A DNA stretch of 64,000 nucleotides. It comes from Closterium sp. Naga37s-1. Lineage: Eukaryota; Streptophyta; Zygnematophyceae; Desmidiales; Closteriaceae. Positions within the stretch are counted from its first letter, which is position 1; each line of letters opens with the position of its first letter. The notes beneath the pieces are model-generated. The model did no database searches, was not told the DNA's origin, and worked only from the letters and a program-made list of their open reading frames with translations. Positions 53,759 to 64,000 of the stretch are shown here, piece after piece. Location: positions 1,918,001 to 1,982,000 of the forward strand of contig CANJKZ010000971.1 in the NCBI GenBank assembly GCA_947471745.1. Reading direction: 5' to 3'. Made by a program: the position numbers and the translations under genes.

Positions 53759-54966
53759 ATGGCGACGGCTGGCATGCGCGTGCTGGTGCTGGCGGCGCTG
53801 GCGGTGGGGCTGCTGGCGGCGGCGGTGAGTGGAGCGCGGGACGCCATGAAGGTCGCCAGGGGCCTCGTCCCAGAGGAGGGTACCGCGGCTGGCGGCGTGG
53901 CTGGCGCGGCGGGGCAGCAGAGGAAGGGCGCGCGCATTCTGGCGGCTGAGACCTTTGCTCACGACGCCCCTCTGCCCGGCTACCTCGACCACATCCCCCG
54001 CCGCCAGGCCCTCGCCACCTGTACGCACAAATTCTTTCCACTCTCTTCTTTTACCCGCTGCTGATCCATGTGTGCTGCTGCTCCCCAACCTCCCACTGCC
54101 ATCACTGCTCCCCTCTTATCTCAGTTCCCTGCTCACCTTTCCTTTCATTCCTTCCTCTGCTCCCCTTGCCTCTCATTCCTCTGCTCCCCTGCTCATTATT
54201 CGGCTCCTTATCTCTCATTCATCTGCTCCCCTTGTCTCCCACAACGGTGACCTGCACAGCCCACCCCTACTCACCTCTTCCCCTTCACTTTTCCCTTCTG
54301 CCCTCTCCTCCCCCACAGCATGTGGGCGCACGACGGTGACGATCCGCTCGCAGTACCTGGGGCCGTACGACCTGCACTCAATCCTTCCCCATCCCTCCCC
54401 TTTTTCTCCGTCTCCCCCTTCTCCCTACTCTCCAGCGTGTGGGCGCACGACGGTGACGATCCGCTTGCAGTACCTGGGGCCGTACGACCTGAACTCACCC
54501 CTGCCCACTCCCGCCCCTTGTCTCCCTCCCCCTTTCCCCTATCATCAGCATGTGGGCGCACGACGGTGACGATCCGCTCGCAGTACCTGGGGCCGTACGA
54601 CTTGCACAACGACATCTACAACATGACCTTCTACAACGGCTGCGCCTACAACGTCACCAGCCCGCTGCGCGTGTGGCAGTGCTTCAACTTCGGCAACGTA
54701 TGGGAGGGCATCCTCGACAACCCCGATCCCAACCCCTCGCAGTACCAGCAAGGCGAAATCTTTGTGCAGACGAGCCGGGGTACTGTGAGATGCGCATGAA
54801 CCGCGGTGCGAGCGGCACTCTGCAGATGCTCCCCGGGGAGACGGTCAACATTGTGTATGCGTACTTGTGGGACTTCCGGCCCTGCGTGCAGGAGCTGCGC
54901 TTCGGCAACGGCAACAGCTACTCCATGACCAACACCACCGAGTGCCAGCTTGCAGCTGTCATTTAG
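53759..54966 (+). CDS. Secreted six-cysteine protein, copy 1, frame broken
   Basis: Exon 1, 53759-54020, encodes a signal peptide (MRVLVLAALAVGLLAAAVSG) and a Gly/Ala/Arg-rich pro-region ending RRQALAT. The full exon 2, 54549-54966, encodes CGRTTVTIRSQYLGPYDL and the cysteine domain. A one-base loss near 54773, relative to copy 2 at 62851, shifts the frame in EIFVQT; downstream the other frame reads CEMRMNRGASGT to the stop. So this copy is a recent pseudogene or carries a sequencing error. Partial copies of exon 2 precede it. The family was not recognised; see copy 2 for domain detail. Confidence 0.75.
54319..54966 (+). repeat. Triplicated exon start (secreted protein copy 1)
   Basis: CATGTGGGCGCACGACGGTG begins copies at 54319, 54436 and 54549. 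The first two stop after GPYDL. The intact paralogue has only one copy, so the duplications are specific to this locus. Confidence 0.93.
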
Positions 54967-56255
54967 ACCTTTCGTGTGACTCACGTGGTTCGCCCTCAAA
55001 AAGTTGAGGGGGTGATAACATGCACATGATGGATGTGACTTGTGGTGCAGTAGAAATGTGATGTGGAGAGTTGGTGTAGGGGGAGGAGGTTGGGGGGGAT
55101 AGGTAATAATGTAAAAGATAATTGTTAATGGAAATTTCGTCAATCCTAATCACCTTCTGAAACCTATTTTCAATGTTGATGTGATAACACCTTCGCCTCG
55201 CGGAATTCGAAATAGCCTCTATCCAACTTTCGCAAGTACGCTTCATTACAGAACTCCAACCTCCAACCTTCACAAGGCGAGAAGGGCGAAAGCGGCTTTC
55301 GCATCGCCTCGCCACACGCACTCCAGTCTTCGCCAGTCACCATAGCTTGTCCCGCGCGGTCCCAGCCGATTCAGTTTCTCTGAGTGACCAGGTAACACTA
55401 GGAAACTGGGTCAGCCTAGTAAGCTTTCTACCCCGTCACTTCCGCTTACGACACCCACGATGGTTTGCAGCCACTATAACGACACTTTAGCAGGTACGAG
55501 TCTCAGCGACTGTCGCAAACTGGTAACGTGCATGCATTGATTCTCGTCATAACTCTCATTCTCACCCGCGCTTCCCGTGCTCCTGACGGTCGCAAACTCC
55601 TCGAGCTTACCAGACGGCGAATTTCGTTAAAACCAGGGTCTCATGTAAACCGAGTGTTTTGCAGTTGATGGCAAACCCCCGTACCGGATTGGTTGGCGAA
55701 CTTGAAGGTTGGGGTGGGGGGGTGACGAATTTCGTGCACTAGCCACATTTCGGCAACACAACCAAGCCAACTTCGCGACCGTCGTAAAGTTCAACACACG
55801 CGACCAGCCATTCGCGCACACAGCAAATTACACGGCGAGCACAACTCACCCAGACAGTCACAGAACCACTGCCTGCTGCGCCGTACACAAAAACACCTAC
55901 TATGACCACCTCGACCTAATCTAGACTCAGGACTTGGCAGAGGCGGCTTCGAAGTGTAGCGCTGGCAGAACGACTAAGGTGAACGCGCCACACATACTGC
56001 CTCCTATTTCCGAGTTAGCTAATGGTTCCGATCGCCCGTCCGCGCGTCGGTATGATTTCGTCTTCATCGTTGGCGAAATGAGGCATGGTCTCCCACGAAC
56101 GGAAGTTCAGTTGTGCTCGTCTCAAACTTCCGCGGAGTGCCTAGAATTTCAGCCCGCACGACCAAAAGAATTAGGATCGCGGCGACCACGGGACCAACGT
56201 TCACACAAACCAACACCACTCCACGCCGTTCACGAATGCCCACCACGCTTCCACT
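54967..56255. other. Intergenic region, nothing recognised
   Basis: 3' flank of the secreted-protein gene and unassigned DNA. The open frame from 55934 runs into the minisatellite and resembles no family. Confidence 0.55.
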
Positions 56256-56615
56256 CCACGTCCGCCCACGCTCCCTCCCTTCCCGTCGCCCACGCTCCCT
56301 CCCTTCCCGTCGCCCACGCTCCCTCCCTTCCCGTCGCCCACGCTCCTCCCTTCCCGTCGCCCACGCTCCCTCCCTTCCCGTCGCCCACGCTCCCTCCCTT
56401 CCCGTCGCCCACGCTCCTCCCTTCCCGTCGCCCACGCTCCCTCCCTTCCCGTCGCCCACGCTCCCTCCCTTCCCGTCGCCCACGCTCCCTCCCTTCCCGT
56501 CGCCCACGCTCCTCCCTTCCCGTCGCCCACGTTCCCTCCCTTCCCGTCGCCCACGCTCCCTCCCTTCCCGTCGCACACGCTCCCTCCCTTCCCGTCGCCC
56601 ACGCTCCCTCCCCTC
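56256..56615. repeat. 23/24-bp minisatellite
   Basis: About 15 units of CCCACGCTCCCTCCCTTCCC plus GTCG; some units lack one C. Open frames on both strands here are repeat artefacts. Confidence 0.97.
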
Positions 56616-56925
56616 TAACGAGAACAGAGACTTTCCGCGCCTTGCACCTCCCCTTCCTCCAGCCGCGCCTTACACTCTCATACGCCTGGAGAGGATCGGT
56701 AAGAATGATCAGGGATGGGGCCAGCGGATCCTTCCTTCCCCATCCCTCACCTCCCATCCCTGATGCGGAACCCGCCCTGTGTCCCCCTCCCCGCGTCACC
56801 ATCCCTGCCTCCCCCCCGTCAACCCCAACCTATCCCCTGCCACCAGGGACGGGGTGGACGCGGGGCAGAGGAGTGTGAACGTGCGACCTGCCGCAAAACC
56901 GCATCCACGGGCTTGTCTCCCCATT

Positions 56926-57186
56926 CCGCCTCACCCCATTCCGCCTCACCCCATTCCGCCTCACCCCATTCCGCCTCACCCCATTCCGCCTCACCCCATT
57001 CATCCTCACCCCATTCCGCCTCACCCCATTCCGCCTCACCCCATTCCGCCTCACCCCATTCCGCCTCACCCCATTCCGCCTCACCCCATTCCGCCTCACC
57101 CCATTCCGCCTCACCCCATTCCGCCTCACCCCATTCCGCCTCACCCCATTCCGCCTCACCCCATTCCGCCTCACCCCATTCCATCC
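56926..57186. repeat. 16-bp minisatellite CATTCCGCCTCACCCC
   Basis: About 16 units, one with TCATCC instead of TTCCGCC. Confidence 0.97.
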
Positions 57187-57530
57187 CTCCCTTCATCCAT
57201 CCCTCCTTTCATCCATCCCTCCCTTCATCCATCCCTCCCTTCATCCATCCCTCCTTTCATCCATCCCTCCCTTCATCCATCCCTCCCTTCATCCATCCCT
57301 CCTTTCATCCATCCCTCCCTTCATCCATCCCTCCCTTCATCCATCCCCCCCTTCATCCATCCCTCCCTTCATCCATCCCTCCCTTCATCCATCCCCCCCT
57401 TCATCCATCCCTCCATTCATCCATCCCTCCATTCATCCATCCCTCCCTTCATCCATCCCTCCATTCATCCATCCCTCCATTCATCCATCCCTCCCTTCAT
57501 CCATCCCTCCCTTCATCCACTCCCCCCTTT
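57187..57530. repeat. 16-bp minisatellite TTCATCCATCCCTCCC
   Basis: About 21 units following directly on the previous array with the same period. Confidence 0.97.
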
Positions 57531-58049
57531 CATCCGTCCCTTGAGTGTCTCTTTATTTCGTCCTCTCCGCAGGTGCTTGCTTGTCAGCGCCCACCCTTTT
57601 GTATGCTTACTGGCTGCTTCAGCCACGAGCATCTGATTTTCACAATCGAGTTTGTACAGGTCTCCCCCCCATGCATTTGGTTTAGAATGTTGGTTGTTTG
57701 ATAGTACTCTAGGTATGACAAATCAACATGCCAATGTTGGATGCTTATTAAATATCCATGGAGTTGTGAGACCGTTGACCACATACAAAGTAGCAACAAT
57801 CTAGTAAATGAAGAACAAGGGTAGACTATGCTATGCAATGTCTTTTCATGCTCTGCATATACAGCAGCAAAATAGCAGGACTTGTGGTTCCCTCCCTACA
57901 CCTGGTGCTGGGCACCTATATACTGCATGGGGGGTAACAGGTGTGAGTGTAGGGGAAAACATTGTAAGGGGTTGAATAGGGGAGCGAGCAGGGGGAAACA
58001 GATTGGGAAGGGAAAAACAGAGTGCAGGAGAGACAGTGACCAGAGGGAA
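57531..58049. other. Non-coding region between arrays
   Basis: AT-richer stretch, no gene or RNA recognised. Confidence 0.55.
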
Positions 58050-58235
58050 AGAACTTGAGCAGGGGAAAGGGAGCGAGCAGGGGGGAAGGGAGCGAGCAGG
58101 GGGAGGGGAGCGAGCAGGGGGAGGGGAGTGAGCAGGGGGAGGGGAGCGAGCATGGGGAGGGGAGCGAGCAGGGGGAGGGGAGCGAGCAGGGGGAGGGGAG
58201 CGAGCAGGGGGAGGGGAGCGAGCAGGGGGTTCCAG
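58050..58235. repeat. 18-bp minisatellite GAGCGAGCAGGGGGAGGG
   Basis: About ten units. Confidence 0.95.
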
Positions 58236-58254
58236 GTGCACCTGAACTGCTGTG

Positions 58255-58560
58255 AGCAAGGGGGAAACAGAGTGAGGGGGGGGAAACAGAGTGAGGGGGG
58301 GGAAACAGAGTGAGGGGGGGGAAACAGAGTGAGGGGGGGGAAACAGAGTGAGGAGGGGGAAACAGAGTGAGGGGGGGGAAACAGAGTGAGGGGGGGGAAA
58401 CAGAGTGAGGGGGGGGAAACAGAGTGAGGAGGGGGAAACAGAGTGAGGGGGGGGAAACAGAGTGAGGGGGGGGAAACAGAGTGAGGAGGGGGAAACAGAG
58501 TGAGGGGGGGGAAACAGAGTGAGCAAGGGGGAAACAGAGTGAGGAAGGGGGAAACAGAGT
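58255..58560. repeat. 19-bp minisatellite with AAACAGAGTGAGG core
   Basis: About 16 units; the G run after the core varies. Confidence 0.95.
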
Positions 58561-59723
58561 ACTCCCTTCCCCCTCTGACAGTACTTCCCTTCCCCCTCCC
58601 GCAGCACCTCCCTTCCCCCCCTTTCAGCACCCTCCTTTCTAATGACACCGCACCTCAACTACCCCTCTGTGTGTCCCTCCTTCCCCTTCTCGCAAACCTT
58701 CCTTCCCCCTCTTCCATCTCCTCCCTTGTCCGTTTGACTTCACCCCCCTTCCCCATCTCACAACACCTCCCTCACTGCACCTCCCTTACCCCCCTCACTG
58801 CACCTCCCTTCCCCCCCTCACTGCATCTCCCTTCTCCCCTCACTGCACCTCCCTTCCCCCTCTCACTGCACCTCCCTTCCCCCTCTCACTGCACCTGACT
58901 TCCCCCTCTGCCCTACCCCTCCCTCCCCCCTTGGGCAGCACCTCCCCTTCCCCGCCTGACGTGACATCCCTTCGCCGCCAGACGTGACCCATCGCTGATG
59001 TGCCGAGCAGGTCGCATAAGACTCTGCATTCAGGATTGTCGCGTCGCATGTGTGCGCCCGACAGCTCTGTCGCGTCGTCTTTCCGCACGCATTGCGTGGT
59101 GAAGCTTGGTGCAGGGGTTCCGTAGCGTGTGCCAATATTGGCGCAGTGCATGACGCGGTGTGGGACTTGCCTCCATTCTACCTAAGCGCCCGGACTCCCG
59201 AACTGCCACTGCCTTTACAACATCTTGTGCATTTCTTTACGCCATGACTTCGCCCTAACTCATGCCCTGCCGCCAACTTCCCTATCGCCTACTTCGACAT
59301 TGTTCCTGTTGTTCGCCACGTTTCTGTACATCACGCCGTGGAAGACTCGATTGGCACGGCGTTTTTTCGACGGCGCGGTGATTGTCGCTTCCGCTATAGC
59401 GTGACGTCCGACCCCCTATAGCGTGGTGTGCGTGGTGCGCGATGTGTGTGTGGGGAGCGTCGTACGCTGCCTGCTTGCCTGCTGCCCTCACTCTATGTGC
59501 GTGTCTGCCTGCCTGACTGACTTCGGAAAAAGTCTCACGTAAAAAATTGCTTGTTTTGCAGATGGTCGGGTGTGGGTGGTGTGTTTAGGGTTGCGATCAT
59601 TGTAGCATCTGCGTCAAACCCATGCGACGCGTTTGTGTGTCGCCCTCCGCGTTTTTGTGTTTGAACCCAACCCTTCCAACCCACGAAAATGAAACATGGT
59701 AACCAGGCCCTTCGAGTGTTTTG
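58561..59723. other. Pyrimidine-rich then mixed intergenic DNA
   Basis: 58561-58960 repeats CTCACTGCACCTCCCTTCCC loosely. 58960-59723 is ordinary sequence with no recognised gene. Confidence 0.55.
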
Positions 59724-60659
59724 CAGTTGATCGAAGTCTCGGTACATATGACCCTGGTTTTAAGCGATTCGTTTCGTATCGAGGATGTCGCGTCACGCGT
59801 CGCCAGCGCGACAGCCGACGACATGGTCCTCGACGCGGTAGGCGATGCGACGAGCGAGGAGAACCCTCGCGTCGTCCACGTGGCGTTCGATCCGCTCTTG
59901 GCAGAGGTGGAGCAGCAGCACGACGACCGCGCGTGTGAGCGGCGGCTACGCGCGCCTGCACGGCGCGCGGAAGCCGTTCCGCGTACACTCCGACGACCCG
60001 CGGAAGCGCCACCTGCACGGCGAAGGCGTGGGCGTGGGGGACGAGGAGGCGGACGACGGGACGCTAGAGGGGAGCGAGCTGGCGGGGTTTGAGGAGGAGC
60101 GCGCGCGATACAGAGAGGAGGGCGCGCGGATGATGAGATGTGAGGGCGAGCTGGATGGGCAACACCACGTGTTCACTCAAGGTGACACGATATGACTTGA
60201 CGCACCGCTTGTACCCCTCCCACCGCCTCTCCCTTGCGTGTTCTCCACGCAACACCCAACACCCTCTCTTCCCCCTCGCTTTCCGACACCAACCCCTGCT
60301 CCCTGCAGGCGACTTGAGGCACGACCACTTGAGCCTCTCCTTTCCCGCCGCCTCTCCCCTTTTGGCTCTCCACTCAACCCCCAACGACATTTTCCCCCAC
60401 CCTTTCCCCATACTTCCCCCACACTTCTACCGTACCCCCTTCCTCTCTGCAGACAATCTGAGGCACGACCACTTGAACCTCTCCTCTCCCACCGCCTCAC
60501 CCTCCACTTCCCTCTCCTCTACACCTCGCTTCGCGACAGCCGCATCAGCCAATCAGAGCTCGCCACGTGGCTGCTGGTAGTGGAGCGGACGGCAAGCCGG
60601 CACCGCATGCGGCGGGAGATGAAGGCGGCAAACGGCGATGGGGACGGCAGGTAGCTCAT
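59724..60659 (+). pseudogene. CREC-type EF-hand (calumenin/reticulocalbin-like) gene, incomplete and probably broken
   Basis: Pieces of a secretory-pathway calcium-binding protein like plant At5g08580. VVHVAFDPLLAEVEQQHDDR (about 59876) resembles the N-terminal FDPLVA-E segment. GARKPFRVHSDDPRKR to HHVFTQ (about 59955-60180) is in another frame and ends at a GTGAC donor. LRHDHLNLS (60452-60480) leads, after another frame change, to HRLTLHFPLLYTSLRDSRIS, QSELATWLLVVE and NGDGDGR (to 60652), which reads as two EF-hands with an AT-WL spacer. The remaining EF-hands expected in the family are not found. The LRHDHL exon start is duplicated (60312, 60456). Calcium loop 1 lacks several acidic residues. 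Function and integrity uncertain. Confidence 0.4.
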
Positions 60660-62298
60660 TGACTCTGTTGACTTGACCGTGTTCATGTTGTTGACTGTGT
60701 TGACCTTGTTGACTTTCCTCTCATTGGTTGAGTGTTTCAATTCAAGGTCTTGGGGTGTATGTTTGCCCGAGCAGCATACACCATTCCCAGTAGGTAGAAA
60801 TTCTTGATAGTATGCGGGCTGGGTGGGAGTCTGGGTGGTGTAGCGTAGTTGCAGAGTCACACTTGCCCCGCAACGTCACTCACCCTCGCCCCACTAGAGT
60901 ACACCGCGTGACTGCATAGCGAAGCTGAGGGAGGTGACAGCAGCTAACCATTGCCAGCGTTGCCAGGAAGAATAACTCCACTCCCCTTTCCATCCTACGG
61001 TTTTGGTGGGTCTTTGCTCTCTCCATGCCATCCTATGGTGATGGTGAGTTCTTGCTCTCTTCATGCCTTTCTATGATGGTGATTGGCACAATTCCATGGC
61101 ATGATGTTGTAATTTAGACTTCTTCATTCGGGTTGTTCCCGATTGTGACAAGAGGACATTCATGTGCTTTCCCACCCCCCGTCCCTCTGCCCCCTCCCCC
61201 TTCTTGATTGCTCTGATTATTCTCAAGCCTGAGTGGACTACATTCTTTTGTCCGTGTTCTTCCTCAGTTGTCCATGTTCCTCGGTTCGACCAGGTTGCGA
61301 CTCGTTTAAGTTGAATGATTAGTCGTTTGAGCTCATGCCAGAAGTAGCTCTTTGCTGACCAATTGTGGAATCAAGCAAGTTGATATGATCGCGGAAATTG
61401 TTGCGACTTGTTTAATACGATCGTGGGACACTACCCAGAGTACATGTAACAGCGTGGATGATCGGGAGTTCTTATTATGTCTTTCTTGAAAAGCTTGTCG
61501 ATCTTGTTGGATGTTCAAACATTGATAGTGAGGAAATATATCTGCATTTGTAGCTCTTGTGCGTGTTTTCAGTGCTTGTTTCCCATTGCGAGTCGTGACA
61601 GTATCGTCGAGTGAGCTTGATTACAGGAGTTCCGATTCCGCAGGATCGCGAAACTAGGTTCTGCTGACGACGAGTTCCATAACAGTCGTTGCAACCATAT
61701 AGCTTTCGCCACAACTCGCTACCCGATGCTGCAATAACCGTTTTTGCAAGAGGCACACCAACAGACACCACCCTGCGACACAACCAGCTTTAGGTATTTT
61801 CTAGGTTGCCTACTGATTAGTCGCCCTTAGAGCCATCAAGCGACAAAGCGACTGCTAACAGCTCCGAGCAGCCTAACCGTCTGAGGTACTGGGGGAAGCT
61901 GTTGATTAGTAGGGCAGCCGTTCATGTCGCTCGCGATGCGGCTGCTGCATGTCGTTAGACTCGGAGACAGTCGGTTAACCGTCCCTCTAGGTCCACCAAG
62001 GAGGGTTGGGTTGCCAGAGGAGCTTCGACGACATGGGAGAGTGGCTGATGTTGATACGAGAAATCGCTTGAGTTCGTTTTGTTTAACCGTCAGGCGATCC
62101 ATTCATAGCAGCGCCGCTGCCGCGCGGAATTCCACGCCCGCCGTGTCGCTGTCGACTCAGTCATGGTTGTTGCGACTCGGATTGAGCCGCCGATCGTTCT
62201 CTCAGCATCCCGACTGCACATCCGTCGGCGAGATCTGAGCCTCGCGGCACAGCCGCTGGAGCGCTTAGCATGACGGCTTGGCGACCATTGGCATTTCG
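60660..62298. other. Intergenic region, nothing recognised
   Basis: Begins with GTTGACT-type short repeats (60660-60730); otherwise no gene or RNA recognised. Confidence 0.55.
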
Positions 62299-62322
62299 CA
62301 CGTGTCCCACGTGTACCACGTG
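62299..62322 (+). promoter_or_regulatory. Triple G-box CACGTG at 9-bp spacing
   Basis: CACGTG at 62299, 62308 and 62317, between two copies of a roughly 100-bp segment (GTCGGCGAGAT at 62223 and 62323). It is 530-550 bp upstream of the intact secreted-protein gene. G-boxes bind bZIP/bHLH factors; use here is inference. Confidence 0.6.
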
Positions 62323-62719
62323 TCGGCGAGATATGGAGCCTCGCAGATCCGCTGGAACTCTCGCTGCCGACCGACCATTGGTATGTCGCCCCTCCGTGTC
62401 TCACGGCACCTCGCAACGTGCAGCAGCGGCCGCACGAAGCGGACATGCCGAGTGGGAATTCCAAGCAGGTGTGGGAAGGAGAGAAGAAGCAGGTTGGCAG
62501 TGGCGATGTGAGAGGATCGATTCCTGTAGGCAGCATAGCAGTCGACAGTGACTCTTGCCGTGCCGTCCTGACTGCTCGCCTCCTCCATTGCCGCAGCAGT
62601 GGCTCCTCAGCACCAACACCAGCAGCTGCAGCAGGAAGGGCGATTCCTCCTCCGGGCTAGAGGAGAGAAACCCTCCCTTAGCACCATCCACGCACCGCAT
62701 TTCACGGTCTATCCCTTCC

Positions 62720-62726
62720 TATAAAA
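62720..62726 (+). promoter_or_regulatory. TATA box of secreted-protein copy 2
   Basis: TATAAAA 131 bp upstream of the ATG. Confidence 0.6.
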
Positions 62727-62850
62727 CAGCCGTGATGGGCCGTCAGCAATTCATCAGCTCGCCCAGTGCTCCCACTACTCCTCCCACTGAGGTATTCACC
62801 AAACCTCTCACGCTTCTCGCCTCTCTCCTGTAATCTCTGCGCCTCCCCTC

Positions 62851-63835
62851 ATGGCGACGGCTGGGATGCGCGTGCTGGTGCTGGCAGCGCTGGCGGTGGG
62901 GCTGCTGGCGGCGGCGGTGAGTGGAGCGCGGGACGCCATGAAGGTCGCCAGGGGCCTCGACCCATCGGATGGCGCCGCGCCTGGCGGAGTGGCTGGCGCT
63001 GCGGGGCAGCAGAGGAAGGGCGCGCGCATTCTGGCGGCTGAGACCTTCGCTCACCACGAGCCTCTGCCCGGCTACCTCGACCACATCCCCCGCCGCCAGG
63101 CCCTCGCCACCTGTACGCAACGCTGCTCCCCCCCTCTCCCTCTCTTCCCTTCCTTGGTTCCTTCGCTCTGCTGTTTCTTCTTCTCACAACCCGTCTCTGC
63201 TCTCCTTGTCTCTCATTTCTCTGCTCCCTTTGCCTCTCATTCCCCTGCTCCCTTTGCCTCTCATTCCCCTGCTCCCGTCGCCTCTCATTCCTCTGCTCCC
63301 GTTGCCTCCTCCTCTGTTGTGTGCTTAGTGTACGGTGCATGGCGGTGGCAATCTGGATTCTGATTACATGCTTCCCTTCCTCTTTCCACCCTTCCACATC
63401 TCCTCCCTCCTCCCAGCATGTGGGCGCACAACAGTGACGATCCGCTCGCAGTACCTGGGGCCGTACGACCTGCACAACGACATCTACAACATGACCTTCT
63501 ACAACGGCTGCGCCTACAACGTCACCAGCCCGCTGCGCGTGTGGCAGTGCTTCAACTTCGGCAACGTGTGGGAGGGCATCCTCGACAACCCCGATCCCAA
63601 CCCCTCGCAGTACCAGCAAGGCGAAATCTTCGTGCAGACGACGCCGGGGTACTGTGAGATGCGCATGAACCGCGGTGCGAGCGGCACTCTGCAGATGCTC
63701 CCCGGGGAGACGGTCAACATTGTGTATGCGTACTTGTGGGACTTCCGGCCCTGCGTGCAGGAGCTGCGCTTCGGCAACGGCAACAGCTACTCCATGACCA
63801 ACACCACCGAGTGCCAGCTCGCCCAAACCATCTAG
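62851..63835 (+). CDS. Secreted six-cysteine protein, copy 2, intact
   Basis: Exons 62851-63112 and 63417-63835 (phase 1 junction, LAT-S-CGRTT), 226 aa. Signal peptide MRVLVLAALAVGLLAAAVSG (about residues 6-25) with no further membrane segment, then a Gly/Ala/Arg-rich pro-region (QQRKGARILAAETF, RRQALAT). Exon 2 is one compact domain with six cysteines (CGRTT, GCAYN, QCFNF, YCEMR, PCVQE, ECQLA), enough for three disulfides, and three N-glycosylation sequons (NMT, NVT, NTT). Aromatic-rich motifs include GPYDLHNDIYNMTFYN and VNIVYAYLWDF. I do not recognise the family. A secreted wall, mucilage or signalling protein is possible; nothing here decides. Confidence 0.85.
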
Positions 63836-64000
63836 ACTGAGCCCTTCATACTGTATCGTGGATAATCTTCGTGATAACTGTTCCATGTGGTGTAGCAGAA
63901 TAACATGAAGAGGTGTAATTGGTGGAGGGAGGAGGCAGGGGTGGGAACGGTTAGGCAATAATGATGCATGTGATGTTCATATTACGTGTATCACCAACAT
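63836..64000. other. 3' flank of secreted-protein copy 2
   Basis: No further gene seen before the window ends. Confidence 0.6.

Noticed and set aside
56064-57636. Open frames of 200-330 residues rich in Pro/Ser/His or Gly/Arg
   Set aside because: They are minisatellites with periods that keep a frame open; no splice context or family match.

Overview
The window is nuclear DNA of a green-lineage eukaryote, most likely a streptophyte (charophyte) alga. The evidence is a two-exon LHCB-type chlorophyll a/b protein, a dynamin with a PH domain and proline-rich tail (plant DRP2 type), a plant-type non-catalytic isoamylase, a Ty3/Gypsy chromovirus with an initiator-Met-type primer site, and a short CCCTAAA telomere-type tract. 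Introns are GT-AG, short and pyrimidine-rich. A zygnematophyte such as Closterium would fit, but that is inference.

Layout: an ISA2-like isoamylase cut by the left edge (29-6141, +); Integrator subunit 6 (8077-17080, +); an LHCB-like antenna protein (17939-18906, +); an AlkB-like dioxygenase (20406-22710, +); a tiny LYRM2-type mitochondrial LYR protein (23056-23722, +); a young but broken Ty3/Gypsy chromovirus (24257-29831); a 15-kb DRP2 dynamin gene (30387-45396, +); a head-to-head pair of paralogous membrane proteins with a GDSH-type esterase-like domain (46124-48723, - and 49473-52488, +); a small secreted six-cysteine protein in two copies (53759-54966, frame-broken, and 62851-63835, intact); a minisatellite desert (56.2-58.6 kb); and a broken EF-hand gene (about 59.7-60.7 kb). 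The genes are independent; no operon-like or pathway cluster is seen.

The most striking property is structural. In the left 46 kb almost every exon of ISA2, INTS6, the AlkB-like gene, LYRM2 and DRP2 has one to five partial tandem copies in the neighbouring intron. Normally one copy is complete and the others are cut off inside the exon. At many of the duplication junctions sits a short palindrome of one family, core GAG-N-CG-N'-CTC flanked by TTTT/AAAA. I count about 16 members, most lying between the two copies of a direct repeat. I know of no described element with this behaviour; it looks like the scar of a duplication-generating insertion or break-repair process.

Limits: exon structures were built by eye from splice consensus, reading phase and family memory; no alignment, transcript or database search was run.
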